Source: Saccoglossus kowalevskii (lineage: Eukaryota > Hemichordata > Enteropneusta > Harrimaniidae). From it: a stretch of DNA of 63,690 nucleotides. The first letter of the stretch is position 1. Every line of letters begins with the position of its first letter. The notes beneath the pieces were generated by a model that made no database searches, was not told where the DNA came from, and saw only the letters and a list, made by a program, of their open reading frames with translations. This document shows positions 22,401 to 35,190 of the stretch, piece after piece. The stretch is from positions 286,702 through 350,391 of the forward strand of contig NW_003105601.1 of the NCBI RefSeq assembly GCF_000003605.2, in the 5' to 3' direction. Both the position numbers and the translations under genes were made by a program.

Positions 22401-24850
22401 GAAATTCGAACACGCGCTGCACGACGACCACCGCGCTTTAAATAAACATAACAACGAATCATACTCCGGTCAGTATAAGGATGTTTCTTGAAAATAATGG
22501 TTACAGTTTAGTGAATGTCAATTATTTTGTGAGTGTCAGAAAACTGTCAAATATGCTGTCTAATACGGTACAATGCCATGTATTAAATTGACGGTGATTA
22601 TATACCAAGATGAGGTACTTTTTGTTATTTAAAAAATCTTGATTCTGGAAATTTATAAAATTGATAAAGCAAATGATGTTATGTGTTTTCCGGAACTGCC
22701 CCAAAATAGTAATTATTTGAGTAATTTTTACAAAATACGGTACTGTATCACATTACTTGAATATAATGTTGTGTTATATTTTATTGGAAGTGTTGTTTTT
22801 TAATTGTACAAATTAAACCATTGTACATTGTAATGGAATTTATTATGTGTGATGTCTACCTTAAAATATACGTGGGTGTGGTGAATTGTATATCTTCACC
22901 ATTCTCGGCTAAGGATCATAACTAAGTGTCAGTCTATGTTAATATTTATAGTTTATTTAGACCGTGTTAAACCATCCAAAACGTTGGTGTATAGTCCCAC
23001 GGGTTATATACTTACCTCTGGTTTCCTAGTCGCAAATTCATGCATTGACACATCTAAACCATACTCGACAAACCTGTCTCTGATGAAATCGCGGACTGCA
23101 TACTTGGCTGTGATGTTAATATCATGTCGACGAAAGTCGTTGAAATGCTCTTTTAATAATATTTCCAGGTTGGCGGTGTTTACGAATGTGTAGGCATGTA
23201 TGGTGGTCATTAGTCTGACGAAGACAGCTGGTAAGAAAAATCACATGAAAGCGGAGATGAGCGATACCATAACACAGACTAATGGCCACATACCTCAAAA
23301 TACAAAACTATTGATCACAGTTGTCGTGTTAAAAGAAATCTGGGAGTGTGGTTATTAATGAGTCTGTGCAGTTAACGTCCATCCGTTACTCTTCGAAGTA
23401 TGTTATGGGTCAGTATTTTACTGAGGGGGTTAAAAGCTGAATAAATTTATTGGCGGTGAAGGAGAGGGCAACATTTACACGCCAGCCTCCACAGACAATG
23501 TTGGCGTAATAGATGGCCGTAACTTTTACCTTAACCCTTTCCGGTGGGCCATCATTGGCCTTTTTTTATTTAACTTTACATTGGACATGAAACGCATTTT
23601 TTGTTTTGCTTTTTAACATATATACGATTGATGATTCATTTTTTCTAAATAAAATGTACCCAAATTTAGACTGTGGGTTTAATAAACATCATTTTATACC
23701 AGGATATCGTAGCAAATGTACTATGTATCTGAGTAGGGTTTATTATTGAGGGTTGTACGCGGGATTCCCTCCCACGAGGCAATACTAGTACGGCTATACT
23801 TTTTGTTAAGAAAACGTTTATTTGTTCAAGTCAAAATGCCACCACTGGAATGGCCAAATCAATCTATTAACTATTGTACAAACACAGACCGTAAAAACAA
23901 ACTAATGCAGGCGTACGTGTATTACTGGAATGTTTTGGCATATGTCAAACAAGTAACAGTGCTCGGTGACCCTAATGTCGTTCAGTACGGCGCATGTCCA
24001 TTTAACTTCACAGTCCATTTGCTTCGAATTACGTCCAATGCAGGTGTCATTGTATAAGATGGTTTGAATCGTCAATGTTTTGAGGTTAAACCACAAAACT
24101 CACGTTGACAGCTGAAACCCCAAATCACCACATACGACGGTATGCATGTCAAAAGACGATATATGAATAATGATCATCAGAAAAGCAGTACAGAAAACCA
24201 CAAACGGAAGTCTTTCAAATCGCAATATGTTAGGTATGGGTACCAAGTATACAACGCTTGCAAACTACACTGTTTGTTTACACCAACTTCGCACGCAAAC
24301 AGCACAACGACCACCGCCCTATAAACAAATGAGACGTATTTAAACACATTTTCGACCTGTCCAGTGAATTCGTGTCTGGGAAAACAAATTCCAATACCAC
24401 TTGATATTTGTGGGGACAGCTAGGACAAAATATAAGTGTGATGAGATGGATAATATTACAGTTTAGTCTAAGTACATCCATCTCCCACGTCACGGTGTAT
24501 GGATATCACGTATAAAGTAAATATATAGACACGCTCTTAAGAGGTTGTAGTCCCAATAATAGTGTTAATTGTATTGGCCACGGTGTATGAATTAACACAT
24601 AGACCATGGGGAAGAAGAGAGTGTACTAAAACCTCTCATTGCATGATAACTTGTAGTGTTTGATCCTTTGAATGTGTGTACCAATCGAAAGCAAACACAC
24701 ACCTGATGAAATAAAGGTTATTGCCTCGACGCATTGTGCACATTTCGCTCGGACGCATACTTCAGCCGTGGAGAGGTAAAGTATTTCTGCACTGCGCAAT
24801 AAATAAATAAATGGACTTTCCTGTGAGAACATATGATTGGAATGTGCCAT
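16486..24850 (-). CDS. M28-family (Zn-aminopeptidase/carboxypeptidase-like) protein, likely pseudoenzyme
   Basis: Minus-strand exons: 23227-23016, 21879-21624, 19933-19814, 19210-19023, 18172-18050, 17266-17110, 16796-16644. All have GT-AG ends and consistent phases. Landmarks in order: AVRDFIRDRFVEYGLDV (N-terminal helix), GSHYDT (zinc His), GVDDNGSGMALLLETARV (zinc Asp), FVAFDYAEFT (family usually FDxEE: the catalytic Glu is Ala, the zinc Glu remains), FIADTLMNW, RSDHHNFW (zinc His), LCDDVNPITPEIIQFLAK. A tentative upstream exon ends at 24703 (possible start 24850) in the required phase, with C-rich VCVRAKCAQC, but no signal peptide is confirmed. The 3' end is uncertain: translation may run on to a stop at 16486 or splice at 16643 to an unseen exon. 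Peptide hydrolysis is the family reaction, but loss of the general base argues against it here. Confidence 0.82.
17309..17350 (+). repeat. Short dispersed motif, copy 2
   Basis: AATGGCCGCTGAGATCTCG, then TTGAGATTGCCACGAGA, matches 14146-14193 and the inverted copy at 19550-19591. It lies in the peptidase intron about 45 bp before exon 17266-17110. Confidence 0.5.
17750..17833. repeat. Short diverged tandem duplication (about 40 bp)
   Basis: Two neighbouring units share GCCTAGG, a variable middle, CACCCA/TACCCA and a CTTATAAGTGATGAT-like end. They lie in a peptidase intron. Confidence 0.35.
18270..18375 (+). repeat. 5' fragment of a TTAA MITE relative
   Basis: TTAAAGCGCCTAAGTCGTCACG then CATGGGTCCCACATTAACC resembles the left end of the 13095-13406 family. 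No right end is seen. Confidence 0.4.
18810..18939. mobile_element. Short TTAA MITE (130 bp), copy A
   Basis: Flanked by TTAA at both ends. The TIRs TTAAAGGGCGGCAGTCGTCG and its diverged mirror (GCGACGAACACCGCGATTTAA) enclose about 80 bp that contain TTCGATATGGGACTCATAGC and AAATTCGAACACGCGCTGCG. Nearly identical to 22309-22441. It lies in the peptidase intron between exons 19210-19023 and 18172-18050. Confidence 0.8.
19550..19591 (-). repeat. Short dispersed motif, copy 3 (inverted)
   Basis: The reverse complement reads AATGGACGTCGAGATCTCG, then TTGAGAGCGAGAGTGCCACGCG, matching 14146-14193 and 17309-17350. It lies in the peptidase intron between exons 19933-19814 and 19210-19023. Confidence 0.5.
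20111..20275. repeat. Foldback MITE, copy 2
   Basis: Arms (ACGTGGATACCTCAAAGTAT and its mirror ending at 20204) and the downstream block (CTTATTATTATACAT, GGGAATGCCGA, TTTAGAACAGAATCA) match the copy at 7553-7735. A further short match (GTTACGG...ACA.ATGTAT) near 20450 suggests the full element is longer. It lies in a peptidase intron. Confidence 0.75.
22309..22441. mobile_element. Short TTAA MITE (133 bp), copy B
   Basis: Near-identical to 18810-18939, with a 3-4 bp difference near CGTTTATTTACATG. Ends TTAAAGGGCGGCAGTCGTC and GACCACCGCGCTTTAA with TTAA on both sides. It lies in the peptidase intron between exons 23227-23016 and 21879-21624. Confidence 0.85.
24240..24325. repeat. Possible right-end fragment of a TTAA/TIR MITE
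   Basis: GTTTGTTTACACCAACTTCGC then AACGACCACCGCCCTATAA resembles the right end of the 18810/22309 elements. The TTAA is mutated and there is no left end. Confidence 0.35.
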
Positions 24851-27800
24851 AATTTATGTAGTTGATAGAATAATTGAGCTCCTTTTTCTAAGCTTCATGA
24901 CAGCCTCTTACATGCAAGTGCATCATCTAAGCATAATAAAACCTGTGGTTCAATTAGAAATCCGAAAAAATAAAAGTATTACAAATTAAAAAAAACATAA
25001 ATGTAATAAAACATAAATCCAAAGTTCTTCCAAGTTGGACTGAACTGAACAGTTTGTTGAAAAACTGGCAGTGGCGGCGACACAGGGGGTCAGAGAGGCG
25101 ATCGCCCCCTAAAAAATGTTGGGGCGTCGTCCCTCCAAAATCAAGCTGAAACCCTTTGTCTCAGCACAATTTGCCCCTCAAAATGTAGTAAATAGCGTTT
25201 CAAAGGGTCTAGATTTCCGAATAAAGACGCGCCTTCGGTGCAAGGTTGGTAAGCAGACCTAACACCCTCATGCAACATTTCGTGCCGCCACCTCTAACTG
25301 GTATACAGTTATCATGTTCGTTAGCGTGTTCGTTTCGCTATTTCGTAATCATATTCTATCATAAACAGCATATAATGAGAATTATTTTCTGTAGAACCGT
25401 TTATTTACTATTGTAGTCCACTCTTATTATATCTATTTACTGAATATGTAAGGTGTATTTCAGAAATTAAAATAATACCTATTTTTAAATTTTATTGCAA
25501 AAATAAATGATACACTGCTAAATATACATGTCGACCATGCTAACTTGAACAAATTAACACAAAGCACAACTTCATTATTCTCAATATATGCATTAAAGTT
25601 GCAGTTATGTGCAATATAATGTTTTTTGGACATTATGTACATGCATAGATGAATGTTAGTATATAAAAGTGCCGTGCATAAACCCTCGGAGCTTTCCTTA
25701 CTCACAAATCAACGAGTCTTCTGTCCAGGGTCGGATTCTGAATTTTACTATTAACTAAATCTTCTTACAACCACTTCTATAGCATTGCTATTTGTAAACA
25801 TTATATTTGTAGGTAACGTACATTTCACCCAAAATATTACCCACCCAATCGGATCACTTCAAATAACGTTAATCCTTGGGACTGTTTTTCTAAACACGGA
25901 TGGAATACGAAAATGGTGAAACTTTTGTTTTCCATAGCCCTTTTTAACAGGGGCTGATTCAATGAATATGAAATTTATTTGTGTTACTTACATTCAACTC
26001 ATAAAATATCCGTGAAAATAAACTTAATACAAAACAGCTCAAATGTCGTTTCACTGAAAATTAATTCCAGCTAATATAAAATATTTCACAGTTATTGTTT
26101 GTATTACTACTTTGAATATGCAAACAGAACCAAAATGATTATAAATTTGCAATTTCACATAAAGTCGCCACCACTTATTTCCCATTTGGTGCCACAAACG
26201 TATTTTTGTTAAGTTTTACATGGATTAAAAATATGAAAAAATTTATATATTATTTTGATATTCATGTAGAAACACTATGGTGGTCTTTAGCTTAGAAATC
26301 GCGGTGTATAGAAAACAAAATATCGGTTTAATAAATAGAAATAATTTAAATACTCAAGCTTGTACATTAAATTCAATTATGAACCAGTTTGGTTTAATCA
26401 GTACATCTGGTTACTTCTTCTCTTGACAAATGCCTTCAGGTTATTGTGTAGAACGACGGTGACCTCTGACCCTCAGCATGGACGTGACACCGAAGTATTG
26501 GTAACACATGGAGACGAGAATTGGCGTTGGGAATGAAAAATGTCGGTAAATTACTATCACATTTTGTCGGCAATTATGAATAAAGATCGTAAACATGAAC
26601 CCTGCCCTACTATATATGGTAAGTGGGTTTGACTATGTCAAAATCCAGGGTATGCATACTTTAATAGATGGCTTGTGGCTGTGTGCACCGCATGAACCGA
26701 CCCCTATTTTGAGCCAGGATTTTTAATAATACCACCAAAAAGCGAGATTTGTGTCGTTTTTCGGCCAATTTGAGGTTAATTCGTGTTAGATGTTAACAAT
26801 ACTGTATTGCTTCTGTCGACACACGTCAACCGGTGATTTGATCGTCTTGGTATATTCGATTAGAAGGACCAAATTGCCATATTGCCATTGACATGATAGT
26901 AGACCGAAACCATAGTTTGCCTATGTTTTAACGGGTTTTCCATATGCCCATTACTCCGGTGTCTCCTGAAATTTAAGGGTATGTGTACCTGACTGGCGAC
27001 GTTGCGTTTCTTCTCCCTATCCACGAACACGTGCCCTGCACTGTGTATTGAATCCATTAACATGACCACGACATCATGTAGGTCAGTAACAAATGCATCT
27101 CGTCAAACCACACAGGAAGGCACACAACGCATGGTCGGTAACCGGATAAAGTCCCTCCAGGGGAAACAAAACAATCCATTAAATATACACCGCTTTCGGG
27201 AATTGTTTGAACTTACAAGACGATTATGTCTGTTTGTATATTATCAAGGGGTCCTTGATTAGAGTTTTCTCCTCCCATCATATTTAATGCTTGTATTTCA
27301 AGCTATTGTGATACTAAAGTGAAGGGCCTTAGTTAAATATGTGAGTGCGATTTTAGTGATAACTAACCGACTTTGAATTGTTGGGGAGACTTTTCCACTC
27401 CGAAGGATGAATCGGGTAATTTGGCGGCGCTCTATACGTAATGTGATGGTACAAGTACTGATTAATATTTGCTTAACAACAACAACTCGTTTCAATTTGT
27501 TGAAGTAAATATGAATGAAATTATGCCCTTGACTGTTGTGTTATATGTGGTATATGTGTTGATTACACTATATGTATGGTTTACTGTTATTTGTTCTGCT
27601 ATTGTTTCCCCATTTATAGTCTATATGAAATACATAGTGGTTCATCACTCATATTTAGTAATGTACATATGGCAACAAATTCCCTGTCATCAACAAGAAA
27701 ACACAGGTGTCTTTTGAACGTAAGTTTGCGTGAGTATGGGAACCAAATCCAAATCTCGCTCACTCACTTTTGCCATGCCTGTGATATTTCATATGATTAT

Positions 27801-28046
27801 GAACAAAGACGGGCGACTTTGACTATTGCGCAGAGCAACAAACTGAGACGTTACTAAGCTTTAACTATGTCATTTCGTTGGTGATTGGAAGGTATCGAAG
27901 GAGTCGCCGGCGGTAATATGTGTACGTTGCGCCTTGGCAAAAACACATACTCGTGATTCCATAAATAGCGCATTGGATTGTGAAAAAAACAATGTTTATC
28001 AACACAAATGTCACACATGCGTGGCGCGACGACCATCGCCCTTTAA
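27801..28046. mobile_element. 5'-truncated TTAA MITE
   Basis: From GAACAAAGACGGGCGACTTT onward it follows the interior of the 13095-13406 element (ACTGAGACGTTAC, GAGTCGCCGGCGGTAAT, TGTTTATCAACACAAATGTC) and ends in the right terminus GCGCGACGACCATCGCCCTTTAA. About 50 bases of the left end are missing. Confidence 0.75.
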
Positions 28047-28845
28047 GCGAGTTGTCCTCTCATGGTACAATCTATCAACGTCATGATATTAAAAAAGTGA
28101 TAATCACCTGTAGCAAAAACGTTACAATCACCAGTTTGATCGGCTCATTCCAGTCACGCGCGGTCCAAGATGTCATGACAACATACGCAAAATGTTCATG
28201 GTAAACGCAGCGGATACGTTGTCGGTAGATCAATTTCCGGAAAAGGCTAAAACGGACGGATATGGTGTCTAATTTCTTTAGCTACTCAACACATTGAATA
28301 AGCAGGTGCAGTGGGTTCAGGGCTGTCAAATGTTCGCATACAGATGGCGCATAGTTTTAAAATTCTAACATTTTCTTGATAGAATTTGCGTGTACATCGG
28401 ATATTGACTGGTGTATGTATTCTATAAAAGTTAGCAGTGCTTTACATCGAGATTAGACAGTTCCAACGTGTACTTTTGTCACTAGTGCATGAGTGGGCGT
28501 GATCCATGAGAGGTCATTGTCCTCATTTGAATCTATTTATTTGTTGAAAATAGAACGAATGATACTTGTTTTGTTAGTAGTGTTAGCAGCTGTACTTATG
28601 TACGTATGTCTCCATGGAAACGAGGGAATTACAGTAATTCACCGTTATCCGTATACTAGTGTAACATGACGCCTTTAACTCATAACTTATCTTAATAATT
28701 ATTACTAAATGTTAGTTAAACATGGGTATACTAGTTATTAATGTGTACTTTATATCTTACTATTTACTAGTTTTCGACTGGTGTATTACGATGGGTAATT
28801 TATTTTAACTGAAAACAGGTGTTATTTATTTTCGTTGATTTGTCA

Positions 28846-28930
28846 AAAAATGAGGAAGAAAACGTATTTTACTTTTCACTGATTTACTCTGGCGAAAATA
28901 AATTGCAAGTGAAAATAAAATATACTATAT
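28846..28930. repeat. Possible right-end fragment of a TACTGTAAA palindromic MITE
   Basis: TTTTCACTGATTTAC, CGAAAATAAATTGCAAGTGAA and a final AAATATACTAT resemble one end of the element at 9081-9299. Confidence 0.3.
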
Positions 28931-31900
28931 TTCGTCAAAGGTAATTGAACTATAGCTATTGAATGGTTGGTTTACTGGCCAATGATAAATGTACTAGTAT
29001 GCAGTTTTATATACGGGTATGTATAGATAACTGTACAATTCAATAACCGGCGGATATGTTAATTATTTAATTCGGTTTATTTTATTTCCGTTGACATCGT
29101 TGGATACAATTTCGCGTTTAAATAAAATATTTCGTTGGTGGCCCGGAATTATTTCTGCACTCTTTGTAAATTTGGCCTACTTTAAATGTAACATTACAGC
29201 CACATTATGACTCTCTTAATTCAACATGTGACGTCACGTTTACCACGGTTGAGAGGTTTGGAGAACTGAGTACCTTTTTATGGCACGTTAGTTTTTAGAC
29301 GGGTCACTGCCAGTGTGTCATAATATGTACGCCCTTGGGATACTTTACCCTAAAGATCGTCCAACCCAAACCCGTACCCACTTCAGTAAAAAATATCCTA
29401 GCCGAGTATGCCAGCTGACAGCGATAACATTCTTTGCGCACATCATAGTCTCACTTGGCTACCCCCATACAAACAGTGGTGTGGTCGGCAGTGAAGTATG
29501 TTGTACACTATAATCTTTGTTGCAAAGAATGTGTGCATGCCAGCAACTTATCTCGCCAAATTGTTTACTTGAACAACATTTTCAGTTTCTTTTCTGTTTT
29601 CCTTGTCCAACAAAGTGTTACTGTTTTTTGGAATCGTTATACTATTGGAAACAGATTCATACGATCTAGCTAGTATTGCACAATGCATGTATTACTGGTG
29701 CACGACAATGTAGTTTCATTCGCTGGTCAACAACACATGCATTGGCGGCGAGTGTGTTTCAACTTTCTCTTCGAGTAACTTGTCTGAACAAACATCGCCC
29801 TGTTTGTAACGCGTGGTTGGTTTTTCTGAGGCACTGGAAAGGGCGTTATAGCGTGGGATGCCACTGTCTGAATTCTGAATAAGTACAGTGTAATGGACTA
29901 TCAGACGACTTGTTTATCAATAGTTATAAGTGAAAATACATTAAAATAAAGGAGACCAAGTGCGTTATTGGGATAAAAATAGAGATAGTAACATTACTAC
30001 GTCACAGGCGCGCCATCATGCTACGGAGATTGGCATCATAGTACCTTACATATACCTCCGGGCCTTGGAGTCGTGACCGTCGGACTGTTAACTGCGAACT
30101 GAAAATGGCAGGACACGTAATGTGGGTTTGATTGATATTACCAGTGCTACAATAACACTCGTATATAATGCCAGGCTAGAGCGTTGTAAAAACACGGGGA
30201 ACTAAATGCGTGTACGTAATTCTGCCTTGGGTGCCTATGTCGCTGCACGTGAACAAAGCAGGCATCCGACCACAATACCACTGGCATCACAGTGAATAAC
30301 AACAACAGTGACTAATTAACAAGTCTAGGAGGGAGGTTGAGAGTGATATTCAAAAGATAACTCACCGAATAAACATACTGACGTCCGCGGCGAGTGTCGA
30401 AACATCGTCCCCCGATATATCTAAAGTGTGGCTCATGAAATGTTGTTCGCTGCGTGACTGGGTGGTAATAAAAACGCAGCAACCATTGGCGTGGGTTCAA
30501 GTTGTTTACAGCGAAACGGTGTCAGAACGATCACATTGCTAAGTACATTGAAGCACCACTATGTCTAGTTAATAATTATCCCCCGTACACGGACTGTTGG
30601 CAAGTAGTATATTGCGGATGCGTGCTGATCGACACACAGACTCACCGAGCGAGCGAAACCCGTAGACGAACTCTGAACTTTTACTTGTGGTTAAGTGTCA
30701 GTTTACCAGCCGGTTAGCCGAGTAGCGGGAATCGGTTCGTGATAAGACTCGTACCACGTACATACTACTATGGCGCATAAACACAAATTGTGCGTGGTTA
30801 TCGGGATAACAGCATGCTATGGAACTTGAGACGCGCTCTATTGGAACTTCCAAATGTAATAACGCACACACGAAATAAAGCCGCCAGGGAAATGCTTTCA
30901 GACAATAACAGTTCACCGATAAATTCCGAAAATTTGACGTAAACATAAACGCAAAAGCATTGAGGAGCCTGCGTTAAATTGGGCACAACCTCCAGTGCAT
31001 TCCATTAGACTGGTAAACGTACACACGATTGGATTTGAAAGTGATTTGCTAATCCACCCAGGTCAGGGGTCACTGACACCTCTCCCGACGATATGACAAA
31101 TACTTGTGTTCAGCTCCACGGTTCAAATATCAATTTACTCTATTCAATGATTGTCAAAAAAGTGTCTTAATCTAAAAGGGTTCGACCAACTCAGCTAATG
31201 TGGGCAATGTGTGTCCTGAGAAATGGGGGGGGGGGGGCATATAGTATATTTTTAATATATTTGACATCTATTTGTCAAAACAGCGTATTGTAATCCACAT
31301 TTAATAACAGCACTGTGTTAATATCACCATCTTTAAAAGTATAATACCATGCTTATCGAATATTATTCTCTTACAATCTGATTAAACTATCGTAATGTTG
31401 CATAATATTGTTTATTACAAACATTAATTATACTCTCCTCGGTAATTTATTTTAAAATAAATAAGCGATAAGTACGTTGTAGTGAAGGTAAATTGGTCCA
31501 AGTTTCGCATTTTCGGTCAATAACAAGAACTCGAACGAGAAATATTAGGCAACGAAATATTGTTCCGTATTATGGGTCGGATGTACATTCTCTGAAATAA
31601 CGGGAATACGTTAAAAAATATATCTGAGCCAGGTCATTTGCATATACTTTGCATATACTACGTCACAGTTTACATAGTAAGCATTCAATATATGGTGTGT
31701 ACATAACGTATCAGATCTTGTAATCGTATAATGGAGTGTAGAATAAACGCGGCCATGCTCAGAGCTAACTTCATCGATCATCATAATACTGTCTCGGCGG
31801 GTGGCTTGCTCTCTTTATTAATGTGTTAGTTCAAAGTAAATGGTTGTGACGCGCGGCAAACTACAAAGATATAGAATATACTGGCGTCAGAATTAATAAC

Positions 31901-32811
31901 GATCTAGCAAGCTAGAACTGTCCATTCGTACAGATTGGTGTTGAACTTGATTCAGCAAACCATGGAAACAAAAAAGTTGAGATGAGACGGAACAGAGATT
32001 TCGTTTGAACGCCAAGTAACGCTTACGAGAGAGAAATGTTAGGTTGCACCAAGGCTTTTTTGAATTGGTTAAAGGGCGCTCTAGAAGGGCGTTCTACACG
32101 TCTAAACTGGTTACGGCATGGTGATTAAAAGTGCCGAGAATCTGACAATTAATTAGGCTACGCGTATTCGCGGCGACAATTTGTTGGTCGAAGTTTCTTC
32201 AATAGAACATTTTCCGTTCACTGCGAGAATCACGCGTTATGCGTGAAATCGAACGTAAAAACAGGACAAACGTTTAACAAAGGTCATAGCGTCGTAGTGG
32301 CGTCAAACATCGCGTGGGATTCGACAAACGCGAAGTATTTTGATGGACATTTCCATGCTTAATCATGTGCTACCCACTTATCATGATGGGCATTTTTGAT
32401 TAAGTAAGGGTATTCCGAAGCAATATTCCTCTGTCGAAGATCGGTCGGTCGATGTGAGTTACGAAATAAAGAAATTCTAGTTCAAAATCAAATCGTTCGA
32501 CTTTTGCGGCAGACATTCGACGCGTGTCTTTCATACATCTCGCGAGATTTCGTAATTGTACGGAAAATCACCTATTGTAACAGTTGTATAAATCAGTTAA
32601 ACGGTGGTGAGTTGATGGTTACGGCACAGAAACAACTAAAGCTTTGCATTACCGCTGAGGCTAAGTTAGTGCCTCGTATACCCGTATCTAAATAATACAA
32701 GTGGGCTCAAAGCGAAGAATGATACAGGACATACTTCGTACATCCTCAGAGGTTGTTCTATAAAAACGTTTGAGTGAATAATAGTATATTGTAATTAATA
32801 TATTGTACCGG

Positions 32812-33153
32812 GAGATGAATCGTAATATCTGCCAAATGTCATTTGAAAACAAAATAGTTAATTTAAGTGAGTATTTGGGTACTAGAGTATGTTCATTTTA
32901 ATAAACCAAGATAACACGCGACTCAAATATTAGCATAGAAAATTATTTCTGGCGCAACAAACTATAGACCGTACCCCAATTTACTGTATTGAATAAAATG
33001 ACTTATATGCAACGAGATTAACAGTAAAACATTGCATCTGGTTCAGTAGTGTTCATACTTTGCTTATTCGGCACAATGTGAGTCAACTATCAAGAAAACA
33101 AATAGACAAATCTACTAAATGGACGTAGGTGGCGCTGTGATCTCGATCATAAT
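32812..33153 (+). repeat. Segment repeat, copy I of three
   Basis: Shares an ordered set of matches with 34050-34377 and 35971-36242: ATGAATC(G)TAATAT, ATATTAGCAT-G-AATTATT, CCGTACCCC..TTACTGTATT, TAACAGTAAAACATTGCA, CTTGCTTATTC.GCACAATGT and GG(A)GGCGC..GATCTCGAT. It directly precedes the 30-bp minisatellite. Confidence 0.7.
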
Positions 33154-33160
33154 GCCCGTA

Positions 33161-33990
33161 ATGTGTCATCGGAGGTCATCATATCCACAAGTGCGTCCCT
33201 GGAAGTCACCATCTCCAAAAGTGCGTCCCTGGGAGTTACCATCTCCAGAAGTGCGTCCCTGGAAGTCACCATCTCCAAAAGTGCGTCCCTGGGAGTCACC
33301 ATCTCCAGAAGTGCGTCCCTGGAAGTCACCATCTCCAAAAGTGCATCCCTGGAAGTCATCATATCCAGAAGTGTGTCCCTGGAAATCACCATCTCTAAAA
33401 GTCCGTCCCTGGAATTCACCATCTCTAGAAGTGCGTCCCTGGAAGTCACCATCTCCAAAAGTGTGTCCCTGGAAGTCACCATCTCCAAAAGTTGCGTCCC
33501 TGTAAGTCACCATCTCCAAAAGTGCGTCCCTGGGAGTCATCATCTCCAAAAGTGCGTCCCTGGAAGTCGCCATCTCCAAAAGTGCGTCCCTGGAAGTCAC
33601 CATCTTCAAAAGTTGAGTCCCTGGAAGTCATCATCTCCAAAAGTGCGTCCCTGGAAGTCGCCATCTCAAAAGTGCGTCCCTGGAGGTCACCAACGCTCAA
33701 GAATGTCATTATTGGTTACCATTGGCAAAAGTATGAGCCACTGGAGGAGCACAGCATAGCCCAACATATGTCACTGAACGTCACCGCCACCGAAAGTGTG
33801 TCACATGTTACCGTTCCCCCATTGAAGTAAGTCACAGAATGTTACGATTATCGAAAACTGTCACATGGTATTACAGACGTTTTCACCTAAATTGTGTCAC
33901 AGAATGTTACCGTCACCCAAAGTTACATCGCCTAAAGTTTGTCACTGGAAATCATCATCGTCTAACCAGGATGTAACTTTCACCTAAATG
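33161..33990 (+). repeat. 30-bp minisatellite, homogeneous core and decayed 3' tail
   Basis: The unit is GTGCGTCCCTGGAAGTCACC plus ATCTCCAAAA. About 18 copies occupy 33161-33700 with few changes. In the left half, units ending AAAA alternate with units ending AGAA, giving a 60-bp dimer. From about 33700 to 33990 the units are still visible (GTCAC..TC.CC.AAAGT) but strongly diverged. Open frames up to 198 codons across the core are a by-product of a period divisible by three. Confidence 0.92.
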
Positions 33991-34049
33991 GTCATGGTCG
34001 TATATCACCCACTACGGCGTGATTAGACATTCACTCACAATGTATTATT

Positions 34050-34377
34050 GGTATGAATCCTAATATTGTTGCAATTATCCAAAAACGTAATAAATGTACC
34101 ATTTCCCTATTTTAAAAGAGCGGGGTCGAATATTGGCATGGTGAATTATTCCTGTTATAACAACGATAAACCACTACCTCCGTACCCCTACTTACTGTAT
34201 TTAAAACAATGAGTTATATGTAACTAACTTAACAGTAAAACATTGCAACTGGTTTCGTATTGTGAAGATCTTGCTTATTCAGCACAATGTAAACTACATT
34301 GTTTGTGAGTCATCGTTCTTGAAAAACGAGATAAATTTACAAATTGAACGTTGATGGCGCGATAATCTCGATGCTAA
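34050..34377 (+). repeat. Segment repeat, copy II
   Basis: Aligns in order with 32812-33153 and 35971-36242 (TTAACAGTAAAACATTGCAA, CTTGCTTATTCAGCACAATG, GATGGCGCG..AATCTCGATG). It starts about 60 bp after the decayed minisatellite tail. Confidence 0.7.
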
Positions 34378-35084
34378 AAGACCGGGTAGTTTTTCGATGT
34401 TTATCTTTTGTTATTACAGTATATGTTTATATTATACATTGCTAATAAACGATTATTAATTTAAAATATATCATTAATATTTTTTCGGTATGTCTACTCT
34501 GGTATGTCTACTGATGTATTATAGTCCACATTGCATACCTTAATGTGAATTATTTTTAATATAATGTCAATTGTTGTGAGTAAATTTATTATAAAAAAAC
34601 ACTTTCCCATTAAGATAATAAGTGTTATTACTTTACGCTCATTCATTATTGTTCTTTCTAGTTAAAATTCTGTAAAACAAATGTGTTTGTTTCTTTTAAT
34701 GTGGTATTCCTGCTAATAAACTTAATTACTGGTATTGTATAATTACCAACGAAATTCCACCATTTCATGGCAATTTGACAGTTTAAAAACAAGTGTTCTG
34801 AAAGTCTACTGCATGAAAAAAGTGAACACAATAGCGAATGTTTTATCTTACAAATATACAGCATGGAAGTAAGCGATGTTGACGTTTCCATTGAAGTTCT
34901 CTTGACTTCATGTCGATTGTTACATTACAAACCATATTCCATTATTGTTACTAAATGTATATATGTACAACGAGTGTACACATTAGTTGTCTTATCGCAA
35001 CTGCTGACTTATCTATAATAACATTCAGTTCTGCTTAACTTAAAAAATGCACTATGATCTCCAATTTTTTGCGAACAGCATCTG

Positions 35085-35190
35085 AGAACTCTAGAAATCT
35101 AAAGATGTCGGTTAGCCCATGTGATCAACAATCTTAATAGATTGATTGTCAACGTTGAGGGCGCTGTAACATTAGAATCGACGAGCGCAT
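35085..35190 (+). repeat. Partial end of the segment repeat
   Basis: GTCAACGTTGAGGGCGCTGTAA then ATTAGAATCGAC resembles the right end of copies I and II. The rest is not recognisable. Confidence 0.3.

Larger units (their letters stand above)
24851..32811. other. Eight-kb stretch with no recognised gene
   Basis: Apart from a TTAA-MITE fragment at 27801-28046 and a TACTGTAAA-type fragment near 28846-28930, I see only AT-rich unique sequence, short runs such as a G-tract near 31227, and open frames of under 90 codons without family motifs or good splice context. It may contain regulatory DNA or exons of genes I cannot recognise. Confidence 0.5.

Noticed and set aside
33163-33759. 198-codon plus-strand and 147-codon minus-strand frames
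   Set aside because: They are by-products of the 30-bp minisatellite; overlapping frames on both strands are equally open.
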